From: Bacillus sp. PK3_68
Lineage (GTDB): Bacteria > Bacillota > Bacilli > Bacillales > Domibacillaceae
NCBI RefSeq assembly: GCF_003600835.1
Contig: NZ_NQYC01000001.1
Coordinates: forward strand, 434,001 to 498,000
DNA length: 64,000 nt
Reading direction: 5' to 3'
Positions 1 to 8,000 of this stretch are shown here, in pieces (position 1 is the stretch's first letter; each line of letters starts with the position of its first letter). Made by a program: the position numbers and the translations under genes. The notes beneath the pieces are model-generated. The model saw only the letters and a program-made list of their open reading frames with translations. It ran no database searches and had not been told where the DNA came from.

Positions 1-618
1 CACAACTTTTTAGCAACTGGTACAGGAGCTGATTGTGTATCATCATTCAAAGGCCTTACAGATTACGGAAAGATTGCTGTTGCCTATGCAAACAGACAAA
101 ACTGGGTACTCGATGTCTCTCACCTAACTGAAACTAGCTTTTGGGATATGTATAATACTACTAATCATCCTATTATCGCTTCTCACAGCAATGCAAAATC
201 GGTCTGTATGCACGAGCGAAATTTAACCGATGAACAAATAAAAGCCATTGCCCACAGAGGAGGGATGATCGGCCTGAATGCTTATGGGGCATTTGTCGAT
301 GAAGAAGAGCCAACGATTGATCGGTTCATTGATCATGCCGTCTATATTGCCAATCTTGTCGGCCCGCAGCACCTCGCCTTCGGCTTTGACTTTGTAGATT
401 ATCTTCATTCTTACGATTTAGGAACCGCTTCTCCTGTATATACGAAAGGCTTAGAGGATGCATCCACCGTACCGGATCTTCTCGAAAAAATGAGCAAAAG
501 AGGTTTTACAAATGCAGAATTAGAGGCCATTAGCTTCGAAAATGCTCATTCTTATATTACAAATCATTTAAGCAAGAGGGGGAGCATAAATGGGACAAAC
601 ACTTATTCAAGCAGATGA
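1..618 (+). CDS. membrane dipeptidase (peptidase M19), 5' end outside window
   Basis: The reading frame is open from base 1 and gives the last 205 residues of a zinc dipeptidase of the renal dipeptidase family (M19), which hydrolyses dipeptides. The metal-binding His of the VSHLTE segment (about residue 45) and of IASHSNA (about residue 61) are present, as is the NLTDEQIKAIAHRGG block typical of the family. The N-terminal HxD ligand pair lies outside the window. The 3' end overlaps the start of the DUF819 membrane protein gene by 29 bases, so the two are very likely translationally coupled. Dipeptide breakdown paired with a transporter-like protein is a reasonable inference; the substrate is unknown. 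Confidence 0.9.
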   Translation, partial: HNFLATGTGADCVSSFKGLTDYGKIAVAYANRQNWVLDVSHLTETSFWDMYNTTNHPIIASHSNAKSVCMHERNLTDEQIKAIAHRGGMIGLNAYGAFVDEEEPTIDRFIDHAVYIANLVGPQHLAFGFDFVDYLHSYDLGTASPVYTKGLEDASTVPDLLEKMSKRGFTNAELEAISFENAHSYITNHLSKRGSINGTNTYSSR

Positions 619-1816
619 TACGTTAACATTATGGGGAATTATCGTTGTGTGGGCGTCTGTCAGTATTTACTTAGAACAACGGTATAGCTGGGCATCCAAA
701 ATATCAGGTGCCATCATTGCTCTTATCGGTGCCATTGTTTTGTCTAACACTGGCATCATTCCAACAGAATCACCGGTATATGACTCGATATGGGGAGTGA
801 TCATTCCTTTAGCCATTCCGCTGCTTCTCTTTCATGTAAATATTAAACAGATATGGCGAGAGAGCGGCAAACTGCTTATCATTTTTCTATTAAGCTCCAT
901 CGGAACGGTGGCAGGAACGATCGTCAGTTTCTTTTTATTAAAAGACCACATTCCCTACCTTGATAAGATTGGAGCAATGATGAGTGCCTCTTATATCGGT
1001 GGAGGCGTTAACTTCGCTGCCATGGCCGCAAAGTTTGAAGCACCTGGCGAATTAGTTTCCGCTACAGTAGTTGCCGATAATTTAATGATGGCCATCTACT
1101 TTATTATCTTGATGATTATTCCGACACTTTCATTTTTCAGAAAACGGTACAGCATGCCTCATGTCTTGGAAGTAGAGAGCGGCAACTCTAATGAAGATGG
1201 CAAAACTTTAGCAGAAAGTTTTTGGAAAAGGAAGGACATTTCCTTAAAAGATATTGCCCTTTCTGTCGGTACAGCCTTTTTACTCGTTATTATTTCATTT
1301 AAAATAGCGGAGTTTTTCGATCAATTGATTCCATCCGGTGAAAACTCTTCTCTTGTGATGAACTTGCTTAATGGCCTTGTAGGAGACAAGTACCTGATGC
1401 TTACAACCATTACTTTTATTATTTTGGGGCTATTCCCGAAATACTTTGACAAGATTAATGGAAGCCAGGAAATAGGTACATACTTAATTTATTTATTCTT
1501 TGTGGTGATTGGGATTCCAGCATCTATCCCTCTCATTATTAAAAATGCTCCTTTGCTGCTGGTGTTTGTGTTTATCATTGTCATGATTAATATGATTATC
1601 TCACTAGCTGCCGGAAAGTTGTTAAAAACGAACCTCGAAGATATCATTCTAGCAAGTAACGCTAACATCGGCGGTCCAACTACTGCAGCCGCATTAGCGA
1701 TTGCTAAAGGATGGAAAAATTTAATTGGGCCTATACTTGTCGTCGGAACACTCGGCTATATTATTGGCAACTATGTTGGCACATTGTTAGGTTTCTGGTT
1801 TTCTAGTTTAATATAA
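590..1816 (+). CDS. DUF819 family membrane protein (YjcL-like)
   Basis: This is a 408-residue polytopic membrane protein with about ten hydrophobic segments. It matches the DUF819 family (B. subtilis YjcL), with the conserved SASYIGGGVNFAAMA and ANIGGPTTAAALA glycine-rich segments in its two halves. The ATG at 590 follows an AGAGGGGGAG ribosome-binding site and lies inside the end of the dipeptidase gene. The family is transporter-like but its substrate is not established. Its place after a dipeptidase suggests movement of a peptide or amino acid, which is inference. A terminator follows at once. Confidence 0.88.
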   Translation: MGQTLIQADDTLTLWGIIVVWASVSIYLEQRYSWASKISGAIIALIGAIVLSNTGIIPTESPVYDSIWGVIIPLAIPLLLFHVNIKQIWRESGKLLIIFLLSSIGTVAGTIVSFFLLKDHIPYLDKIGAMMSASYIGGGVNFAAMAAKFEAPGELVSATVVADNLMMAIYFIILMIIPTLSFFRKRYSMPHVLEVESGNSNEDGKTLAESFWKRKDISLKDIALSVGTAFLLVIISFKIAEFFDQLIPSGENSSLVMNLLNGLVGDKYLMLTTITFIILGLFPKYFDKINGSQEIGTYLIYLFFVVIGIPASIPLIIKNAPLLLVFVFIIVMINMIISLAAGKLLKTNLEDIILASNANIGGPTTAAALAIAKGWKNLIGPILVVGTLGYIIGNYVGTLLGFWFSSLI

Positions 1817-1826
1817 GTAAATTTCA

Positions 1827-1849
1827 CCCGGCATTAATAAAATGCCGGG
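1827..1849 (+). terminator. intrinsic terminator of the dipeptidase-DUF819 operon
   Basis: An 8-bp perfect stem (CCCGGCAT / ATGCCGGG) with a 7-base A/T loop is followed by a short T-rich tract, 11 bases after the stop codon. A TATAAT at 1857-1862 just downstream is a likely -10 box for the next gene. Confidence 0.75.
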
Positions 1850-1897
1850 TCTGTTGTATAATACAAGCATACAAATAACCGAACTGAGGGAGATGCC

Positions 1898-2434
1898 ATG
1901 TTTGACGGTACAAAGATTCGTGACTTGCGAACAGCGCAAAATTTGTCTTTAAAAGCACTAGCAGAAAAGTCAGGTGTAAGTGTAAGCATGATTAGTCAAA
2001 TTGAACGCCGAACGACGGATCCGACTCTGACTACTCTTTACAAACTTTGCAAAGGTTTGGATGTTTCTATTTCATCGCTCTTGGAAAATGATGAACAATC
2101 TACGCATATTATTCGAAAGGAAGAGCGGAAAACCCTTACTTTTCCCCTGTCTCATTCTAAATATCAATTATTGACTCCTATTACAGAGGGAACAATTGAA
2201 ATGATTATGATTCACTTGGAACCCGGAAAAGAAAATCAACAACTTATAGAGCATTCCGGTGAAGAATGCGGCCTGATACTCAAAGGACAGATGACGGTTG
2301 TTCTGGGAAGCAACGAATACATTTTAAATGAAGGGGATTCTATTCGCTTCAAGAGCACTATTCCCCATAGATTTTTCAACCACTCCAATGAAACCGCTGT
2401 CTCTGTATGGGCTATGACCGGACGAGTATTATAA
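1898..2434 (+). CDS. XRE-family transcriptional regulator with C-terminal cupin domain
   Basis: The 178-residue protein has an N-terminal Cro/CI-type helix-turn-helix (residues about 5-60, with LSLKALAEKSGVSVSMISQIE) and a C-terminal cupin barrel (about 105-175, with HSGEECGLILKGQ and PHRFFNH). This two-domain type is a small-molecule-responsive regulator, often of amine, amino-acid or polyamine genes. The start follows a GAGGGAGATGCC site and a TATAAT -10 box at 1857-1862; no good -35 is visible. It lies just downstream of the dipeptidase-DUF819 pair and may control it, but no operator was identified. Confidence 0.9.
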   Translation: MFDGTKIRDLRTAQNLSLKALAEKSGVSVSMISQIERRTTDPTLTTLYKLCKGLDVSISSLLENDEQSTHIIRKEERKTLTFPLSHSKYQLLTPITEGTIEMIMIHLEPGKENQQLIEHSGEECGLILKGQMTVVLGSNEYILNEGDSIRFKSTIPHRFFNHSNETAVSVWAMTGRVL

Positions 2435-2496
2435 ATGGATCTCGGTCGCTGTTCAAGGGGGAACGTCCACCCACTCCAATCATCTGTTATCCCTTG

Positions 2497-2521
2497 CCGC
2501 TATACTCGCTATAGCGGTTTT
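2497..2521 (+). terminator. intrinsic terminator after the XRE/cupin gene
   Basis: A perfect 8-bp stem (CCGCTATA / TATAGCGG) with a 5-base loop is followed by TTTTGTG. Confidence 0.7.
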
Positions 2522-2580
2522 GTGTTCGTTCATCAGACTGTTATATGGCATGAAGAAGTCTTCCTGAATGAAAAAATTTT

Positions 2581-3003
2581 TCAATCGTAAAACTCCATAT
2601 GCTTTTTTTCCTCTTTATAATAACGAAGTCTATCTTGTAAAGTGCCTGTATGAAGTTCAAATTTATGCCCATCGGGATCAGTAAAGTAGATAGACTTTTT
2701 ATCTTTTTCGTCCCTGGAGCGCCCTGACAAAATATTTACGTGTAACTTCTCTAATTTCTCGTACATCTTATCGTAGTCCTCTTCTTTGATTGAAAAGGCA
2801 ATATGGGTATAGGACTGGCTGATTTCATTGCGAGGGATATTTTCTTCTACATTGAGCGCCAGCCACATGCCATCTAAATCAAAATAAGCTGTACTTCTCC
2901 CCTTTACTAGCAGCTTTGCACCAAATACGTTTTGATAAAACTGAATGGACCTGTCCAAATTGGAAACAGAAAACAACAAGTGATTAAGGCCTTTTACTGA
3001 CAA
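2581..3003 (-). CDS. fosB: metallothiol transferase FosB (fosfomycin resistance)
   Basis: This 140-residue vicinal-oxygen-chelate protein matches Bacillus FosB over its whole length. FosB adds bacillithiol or cysteine to fosfomycin and inactivates it in the cytoplasm. The metal ligands are visible: His in GLNHLLFSV (residue 8), His in SYTHIAF (about 67) and Glu in HKFELHTG (about 116). The [12 protein letters not shown] block is characteristic. It is monocistronic. The presence of fosB fits a bacillithiol-making host. Confidence 0.93.
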   Translation of the reverse strand: MSVKGLNHLLFSVSNLDRSIQFYQNVFGAKLLVKGRSTAYFDLDGMWLALNVEENIPRNEISQSYTHIAFSIKEEDYDKMYEKLEKLHVNILSGRSRDEKDKKSIYFTDPDGHKFELHTGTLQDRLRYYKEEKKHMEFYD

Positions 3004-3446
3004 TTGTCTTACCTCCGTTATGCATTCTGATAAAAGCTAAAAACTTATTCGCTTTATTTGTTTGACTTGCACAATCTCATCGTTATGTATTTAATTATTG
3101 AATCCGTTATCCTTCTTAACGCCTATTTCACTTTAAGCAGCCTATCGCTTCTTTGAAGGACTATTCCCTGCATTTTCACTCCTATGCTAATTTTAGCTTA
3201 CCTAACGATCCAGAGGAAATAAAAAATAAAAAGCAATCTTATAATGAAGACTGCTTTTTATTTTCAACAACTTCTACAAAATAAAAGAATGGAAAATGAA
3301 AACTGCCGTTTAGCGGAGCTAGTCCAGAAGCCTTAAGCTCTTTTTATATTCAGCCTACAATGTATTATTTATTTTCTGCTTATACAAGTTGAGAGAACCA
3401 TTACCGTAATCGGTTTTCATTAAAGAACAGATCTGATAGTTGACGG
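3004..3446. other. intergenic region with an orphan bidirectional terminator
   Basis: No gene is supported here. A strong A/T-flanked hairpin at 3222-3264 (left arm AAAATAAAAAGCAATCTT, loop ATAATG, right arm with one mismatch) has T-runs on both strands. It could stop readthrough either way, although no gene end lies next to it. The first 60 bases upstream of fosB should hold the fosB promoter; I could not fix its boxes. Confidence 0.5.
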
Positions 3447-3722
3447 CTATCCGCTTCTTACCCCGTACAGAATACATCCTACACCAAGAAAGACCCAGAA
3501 GATTGTTTGAAATGATATCCGATCGGTCAATCCCAACAGACCGATGGATGTAGTGGCAATTAAAATAATCGGACCTACCAAGGCGAGTGAACTGTTCAGA
3601 ATCAAAGCTTTTTCAATATCGTTAAATCTAAGCATTAAAAAAGCAGCGAAAATCTCAATTCCACCCGATAATATTCTCAATAAAGCCATACCCATTACCG
3701 CTTTTTCTATAAATGTAAACAT
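3447..3722 (-). CDS. yqhV: YqhV family small membrane protein (DUF2619)
   Basis: The 91-residue protein has three hydrophobic segments (about 5-27, 38-60 and 68-88). The MALLRILSGGIEIFAAFLML and LILNSSLALVGPIILI segments match the YqhV/DUF2619 family of spore-formers, whose function is unknown. In B. subtilis yqhV sits near the spoIIIA operon; here it stands alone. A purine-rich site (GGAGGAGCG) precedes the ATG. Confidence 0.75.
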   Translation of the reverse strand: MFTFIEKAVMGMALLRILSGGIEIFAAFLMLRFNDIEKALILNSSLALVGPIILIATTSIGLLGLTDRISFQTIFWVFLGVGCILYGVRSG

Positions 3723-4031
3723 ACGCTCCTCCAGTAAAAACCATTCTTTTTACAATTTATATGCAGCAATATAAGAAAGCAGGACAAGGCTCATCATTTT
3801 TTTAAACATTTTGCTTTCATCATACGATGGATTCGGTCACTTACTTTATTCGCTCATGAATTTCCCGATGAAATTTCCTTATTTTTGTTAATAGCCTGCT
3901 CTTATATTTGCTGCATAACTAGAAACTCCAACTGCCGTTAAGAGCCTCCCTAGGCTTTCACCCTGTCATTTGATCACTCTCCACATATGATGTAGGGAAA
4001 TTGACCCTACGATAAAAGGAGAATGAAGAAC

Positions 4032-4367
4032 ATGAATCCATATTATTATCCTCCTGGCTTTGTGCCTCAGTCAGCTGATTATTATTCGGATTATTCCTAT
4101 ATGCCTCTTGAAGAAGAGTATGATGATGTGAGCAGACAGCCTTCTGCATTGGAGAGAAGAGTGACTGCTTTGGAACGCCAAAACGAGCGGCAGGTAGCAG
4201 AGATAACTCGGCTGAGCCGGGAAATTACACGGATCAATCGCGAAATTACACGCCTTAATCAGAATGATGAACGTCACACGAGGCGCTTAAACAGATTAAA
4301 CCAACGATTACGCGCAGTAGAGAACCGTCTTAACATTCCTTTTGCTGCAATGGAAGACGGCTTCTAA
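4032..4367 (+). CDS. coiled-coil protein with Tyr/Pro-rich N terminus
   Basis: This is a hypothetical protein of 111 residues. A Tyr/Pro-rich head ([10 protein letters not shown]...) leads into a heptad-rich coiled coil (about residues 40-100) built from repeats of the type [21 protein letters not shown] chose the ATG at 4032 rather than 4023 because AAAGGAG at 4015-4021 sits 10 bases upstream of it and only about 1 base from 4023. Heads of this composition occur in spore-coat and exosporium-associated proteins, so a spore role is possible, but nothing shows it. A strong bidirectional terminator follows. Confidence 0.7.
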   Translation: MNPYYYPPGFVPQSADYYSDYSYMPLEEEYDDVSRQPSALERRVTALERQNERQVAEITRLSREITRINREITRLNQNDERHTRRLNRLNQRLRAVENRLNIPFAAMEDGF

Positions 4368-4370
4368 CAA

Positions 4371-4413
4371 AAAAGCAAGCTGGGAGCAAAAAGAGTCCCA
4401 GCTTGCTTTTTTT
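4371..4413. terminator. bidirectional intrinsic terminator
   Basis: A perfect 15-bp stem (AAAAGCAAGCTGGGA and its complement at 4396-4410) with a 10-base loop and flanking A/T runs ends both the coiled-coil gene (+) and the NlpC/P60-like gene (-). Confidence 0.9.
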
Positions 4414-4894
4414 ATTTAATGATTCTTTTCGCGCCTATATAACGGTTCTTCCAATAGGAGGTGTTCATCTTTACTTCTTTTACGCCTTTAGATGTAGCTC
4501 CTACAAACTTGCCATTCCCTGTATAAATCGCAACAAAAGAAACTTTTCCTTTCGCTCCTGTTGCATAGAACACCAAGTCGCCAAATTGTAAATCTTTCTG
4601 TTTGACTGCTTTTCCTGTTTTAAATTGAGCAGCACTTGTTCTTGGAATGTTCATTTGAGTAGCAGCTTCCTTATACACATACTGTGTAAAGCTTCCGGCA
4701 TCAAACCCTTTGGGAGAGGTGCCTCCATACTTGTAAGGAGCCCCTATTAGTGTTTGTGCCGTTGCTGCTGCTTCTTCTCCATAATTAATGGTGGCCGATG
4801 CTTGATTGACTGGCTCGCAGGCAAAGAAAAAAGCAAAGGATAGCAGCATAAATACTGGGACAAACCACCTCGAAATTGATAAATGCCTGTTCAA
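4412..4894 (-). CDS. NlpC/P60-fold protein lacking catalytic Cys and His (predicted pseudoenzyme)
   Basis: The 160-residue protein has an N-terminal hydrophobic export signal (about residues 8-26). It may be a lipoprotein, since FFAC is an imperfect lipobox, or it may be cleaved after the ASA motif near residue 34. An NlpC/P60 fold covers about 38-158. Family members are peptidoglycan endopeptidases with a Cys-His dyad. Here the nucleophile motif DCSG reads DAGS (GCC codon), and the usual His in SHVAIY is Phe (VSFVAIYTG, TTT codon). The rest of the fold (APYKYGG, RTSAAQF, LQFGDLVFY) is well kept with no frameshift. It is therefore probably a folded, non-hydrolytic cell-wall-binding or regulatory protein, which is inference. 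Confidence 0.85.
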   Translation of the reverse strand: MNRHLSISRWFVPVFMLLSFAFFFACEPVNQASATINYGEEAAATAQTLIGAPYKYGGTSPKGFDAGSFTQYVYKEAATQMNIPRTSAAQFKTGKAVKQKDLQFGDLVFYATGAKGKVSFVAIYTGNGKFVGATSKGVKEVKMNTSYWKNRYIGAKRIIK

Positions 4895-4979
4895 TTAACC
4901 TACCCCCTGATTGCAAAGATTGTACACGAAATTAAATATATGCTGGTTTGTGTTTAATATTCCCAGATCGAAGCATAAT

Positions 4980-5008
4980 AAAAAAGCAGATAGGAAATCT
5001 GCTTTTTT
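4980..5008 (-). terminator. intrinsic terminator of the SGNH hydrolase gene
   Basis: A 12-bp stem (AAAAAAGCAGAT / ATCTGCTTTTTT) with a 5-base loop lies directly after the stop codon of the minus-strand gene. Confidence 0.85.
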
Positions 5009-5009
5009 A

Positions 5010-5828
5010 TCAGACGGATTCAACGAATGGCTTCTTCTTTAACTGCTTCAGCATTTGTTTTGAGAGCGCTTCGTATCCGAGAGAATTTGGATGCACACCA
5101 TCAGATGAAAGATATTGCAAATGATGGCCATTAAGCACTTTTGTTGTCTCTAGAACAATCGAATGATTGTAATGGCGGGCTACCTCATAAATTTTCACAT
5201 TCCATTTTGGAAGAAGTTGATCAGCTACTTTATAAAGTTCGTGATCCGGATTTAGAGGATTGTACATCTCCAAAAAAACAATGGTTGCTGAAGGATTTTC
5301 TTTCTTGATCCTTTCACTTATCGCCTTTAAGTTGTCCGTGAATGTCTTTCTCATAGAGTCAAAATTAGCTACAACGTTTTTATAATCACCTTGATAAAGA
5401 GTCTCCAAAATATCGTTGCCGCCGACATTAATTGTAATCAAATCTGCCTTTTTAATTTGGTCATCAAAGGTGCCTCTTTGTACGAGTGTGTTTAAATTCG
5501 TACTGTTAATTCCAAGGATCCCTTCGTTTTCCAGAATGACCGTTTTTCCTGTTTGCTCTTCGAAACGGCGGGAAAAATAATCGACGAAGCTTTCTTCATT
5601 CTCTGAGCCAAAACCCGCAATGATCGAGTCACCAATGGCAAGATGAGTTAAACTCTCTTTATCAACATTGCTATAATAGTCAACGTAAGAAAGAGCAGCT
5701 TGAGCAGACGTAGGGGCAGATTCTTCCTTCATTTGCTGGATCTTGTAAGTAGGATAGTAAAGCCAAAGGGATACAGCAATGACAGCAACAATGAGAACAG
5801 AGACGGTATATTTAAATAAACGCTTCAT
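5010..5828 (-). CDS. SGNH/GDSL-type hydrolase, membrane-anchored or secreted
   Basis: The 272-residue protein has an N-terminal hydrophobic anchor or signal (about 7-25) and an SGNH esterase/lipase domain. Block I is IGDSIIAG (catalytic Ser near residue 68), block III is GGND (oxyanion Gly/Asn) and block V is SDGVHPNSLGYEAL (Asp and His). The domain layout resembles B. subtilis YpmR-type lipases. The substrate is not known; acyl or acetyl ester removal outside the cell is the general role. The start follows AAAGGAGCGAAAA. Confidence 0.88.
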   Translation of the reverse strand: MKRLFKYTVSVLIVAVIAVSLWLYYPTYKIQQMKEESAPTSAQAALSYVDYYSNVDKESLTHLAIGDSIIAGFGSENEESFVDYFSRRFEEQTGKTVILENEGILGINSTNLNTLVQRGTFDDQIKKADLITINVGGNDILETLYQGDYKNVVANFDSMRKTFTDNLKAISERIKKENPSATIVFLEMYNPLNPDHELYKVADQLLPKWNVKIYEVARHYNHSIVLETTKVLNGHHLQYLSSDGVHPNSLGYEALSKQMLKQLKKKPFVESV

Positions 5829-6038
5829 TTTTCGCTCCTTTGCTCCTTTTAGATATTCTTTTATGTACGCTTATTTTTCATTTACTCATCAACAGAGAGG
5901 AAATTCAGTAGTAAGTGTAGACGAATCTTATAATAATCATACCTGTATTTTCAAGCAAAAAAACCTGGTATGCGGCTATAAGCAAGTTTTATGTTAAAAT
6001 AAAACGTACTCATATTACTTTCAAAGGACGGATTGTTA

Positions 6039-6341
6039 ATGGACATTACACATCATACAGTTGAACTGCTTGAAGATCCATTCGGGCTGCTCGATGGGGA
6101 AAGATTTGAATTTCATTTATATGCAAAGGTAGACGAAGAGGATGAGTTATACTCAGAATCTGGTTTCTATATTCGTGTGCTTTATTTGGTAAATGGAGAT
6201 GAGGAAAAGATCATTCATTATCACTTACACGATCGGGCAACAGGAGAAGTTTTGGATTTTGAACTTGAAGAGGACGAAGAAGCGCTTGTGGCAGCTTATT
6301 GCCAGGATCATCTTCCTGACGAAACCGAAGAAGCCGAATAA
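6039..6341 (+). CDS. DUF6509-like acidic hypothetical protein
   Basis: This 100-residue cytosolic protein is very acidic at its C terminus (EEDEEALVAAY, ETEEAE) and has a beta-rich pattern (DPFGLLDGERFEFHLYAKV, EDELYSESGFYIRVLY). It resembles the DUF6509 family of Bacillus; no function is known. I prefer the ATG at 6039 to the TTG at 6033 because AAAGGA at 6023-6028 is 10 bases from the ATG. A terminator follows. Confidence 0.75.
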   Translation: MDITHHTVELLEDPFGLLDGERFEFHLYAKVDEEDELYSESGFYIRVLYLVNGDEEKIIHYHLHDRATGEVLDFELEEDEEALVAAYCQDHLPDETEEAE

Positions 6342-6347
6342 CAGACA

Positions 6348-6385
6348 AAGCCCCGCTGCACGAATACTCACTGCCTGCGGGGTTT
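6348..6385 (+). terminator. intrinsic terminator after the DUF6509-like gene
   Basis: The stem AAGCCCCGC / GCGGGGTTT has a 20-base loop that contains a second short pairing. Confidence 0.65.
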
Positions 6386-6427
6386 AACTTATTTCTTCAG
6401 TTAATGTCTCCGTAATAATCACATCCT

Positions 6428-6568
6428 CTATTTTATTTCGCTCTTCATGTACTCCTGCAGCTGCTCTTCTGTTAAATGCTTAACAAAATGGTAAAAGCTA
6501 ATGGATTCCATTTCATAATTTTCACAGCTTTCCATGTAATATTCATAAGCCTCTCGATACATTTCCAT
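6428..6568 (-). CDS. 46-residue hypothetical protein
   Basis: This small, acidic, Tyr- and Glu-rich protein (MEMYREAYEYYMESCENYEM...) is not recognised. The start at 6568 is set by an excellent GGAGGGAGGTGG site. An upstream in-frame extension to 6640 exists but has no ribosome-binding site. The upstream region carries two TATATAAC-like boxes (6588-6627), which may be promoter elements. Confidence 0.55.
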   Translation of the reverse strand: MEMYREAYEYYMESCENYEMESISFYHFVKHLTEEQLQEYMKSEIK

Positions 6569-6694
6569 ATTTTCCACCTCCCTCCTGTTATATAACAAAT
6601 ATATTTTTATACCAATAATATATAACAGACAGAAAAACATGTCAATATCTTGCTTTTATTTTACCCTGAATATTCAGAAAATAACCTAAAAAAG

Positions 6695-6892
6695 TCAATC
6701 AGCGATTGAACCTTCTATTCTTTGCAATTGTTCCTTTTCTTCAGTGCTGCCAGTAAAATTAGCGGCTCACTCAATTAAAGGAACGATAACATCATCGTCT
6801 GCTTCAATTGAATGAGCCGCCTCTTCTGCCTCCATTAACTTTTCTTGTAGGTTTCCTATACTGCGAATGGTTAAGGCTTGTCTTACTATATA
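6695..6892 (-). pseudogene. decayed small gene remnant, in-frame TGA
   Basis: Just downstream of nrdB an open frame of protein-like composition (IRSIGNLQEKLMEAEEAAHS, then IEADDDVIVPLIE) is interrupted by TGA at 6767-6769. It continues in the same frame with AANFTGSTEEKEQLQRIEG to a final TGA at 6695-6697. No start codon with a ribosome-binding site is visible. The family is not recognised. It may be a real pseudogene or chance coding-like sequence. Confidence 0.35.
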
Positions 6893-6951
6893 CTAGCTAT
6901 TCATCGCCAAGCCATTCTCTTAAAGAATTTAAGAAGAATGGAGACTACTCA

Positions 6952-7986
6952 TTATAATTCGTCAAACCCGTTCGCTTCACTTGTCTTCGTATAGGCACGG
7001 GATTTTTGTTCAAAAAAGTCTGTCTTCCCGAAATCTACTTCCTGATAAGCAATAATCCAGCGCATTGGGTTTGTCCGGTAGCCTTCAAACGGCGCTGTGA
7101 AACCTAACTGTTCAGCACGTTTATTGGCCATGAACTTAATATAGCTTTCCAGCTCGCTCATTTGAATTCCATCTATTTTATGGCCAATGATTGAGTTTCC
7201 CCACTCAATTTCAAGTTCAGCGGCCTGTCGGAAGGCCTCCTTTCCGTAGAGATGTAATTCTTCTGTATCATATTCGGGATGTTCATTTAGCACTTCTTTA
7301 AAAATCTTTTCAAATAATCCGACATGAAGTTGCTCATCCCGATTGATATAATTAATCATTGTGCTCGTTGCAATCATTTTTTGATTGCGGGCCAAATTGT
7401 AGAAAAAAGCAAATCCAGAGTAAAAGAAAAGGCCTTCTAATATCACATCATAAATAATCGATTTCAGAAAGTTTTCGACGGTTGGTTCATGAGAAAAGGC
7501 TTCATACCCTTTTGTCACAAACTCATTGCGTTCTTGAAGAATCGGTTCGGTCCGCCAAAAATCAAATACTTGGTCTTGCGTCTCTTTATCCGCCACACTC
7601 GATAACACGTAGCTGTAAGAATGATTATGAATCACTTCCTGCTGAGCAAGAATAATCATTAACGCATGCAAGCTGGAATCTGTTAAATAGTCTGCCGCTC
7701 TGCCAGCATAATCGGTTTGAATACTATCAAGCAAAGCAAGCAAACCGATAATCTTTAAAAATGCATTTCTTTCATCAGGAGACAGCTCGCTAAATTGCTG
7801 GCGGTCTTTCGTCATATTGATTTCAAATGGTGTCCAAAAGTTCGCAAGCATTCTCTTATATTTTGGATAAGCCCAGCTAAAGCGCACATCGTCCCAGTTT
7901 AAAATATTTGAGCTTTTCCCGTTCACAATCCCTGTAGAACGGTTTGGTGCACTATGATCAATGATTTCTCTTTTTTTAAGCTTCAT
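6952..7986 (-). CDS. nrdB: class I ribonucleotide reductase, beta subunit (NrdB/NrdF)
   Basis: The small subunit carries the di-iron/tyrosyl-radical cofactor that starts ribonucleotide reduction by the alpha subunit. All ligand positions can be seen: Asp in LLALLDSIQTD, Glu and His in QQEVIHNHSYSY, Glu in DVILEGLFFYSG, and Glu and His in NRDEQLHVGLF. The radical Tyr is the first Tyr of HNHSYSY (E. coli Y122 position). Length is 344 residues, normal for the family. The ATG at 7986 is preferred to 7992 because GGGGGAG is 8 bases from it. The gene lies 14 bases after nrdA in one operon under the upstream cobalamin riboswitch. Confidence 0.95.
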   Translation of the reverse strand: MKLKKREIIDHSAPNRSTGIVNGKSSNILNWDDVRFSWAYPKYKRMLANFWTPFEINMTKDRQQFSELSPDERNAFLKIIGLLALLDSIQTDYAGRAADYLTDSSLHALMIILAQQEVIHNHSYSYVLSSVADKETQDQVFDFWRTEPILQERNEFVTKGYEAFSHEPTVENFLKSIIYDVILEGLFFYSGFAFFYNLARNQKMIATSTMINYINRDEQLHVGLFEKIFKEVLNEHPEYDTEELHLYGKEAFRQAAELEIEWGNSIIGHKIDGIQMSELESYIKFMANKRAEQLGFTAPFEGYRTNPMRWIIAYQEVDFGKTDFFEQKSRAYTKTSEANGFDEL

Positions 7987-8000
7987 ACTCATTCTCCCCC

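Noticed and set aside
3544-3774. 76-residue plus-strand frame opposite yqhV
   Set aside because: Antisense shadow of a conserved gene, without ribosome-binding site.
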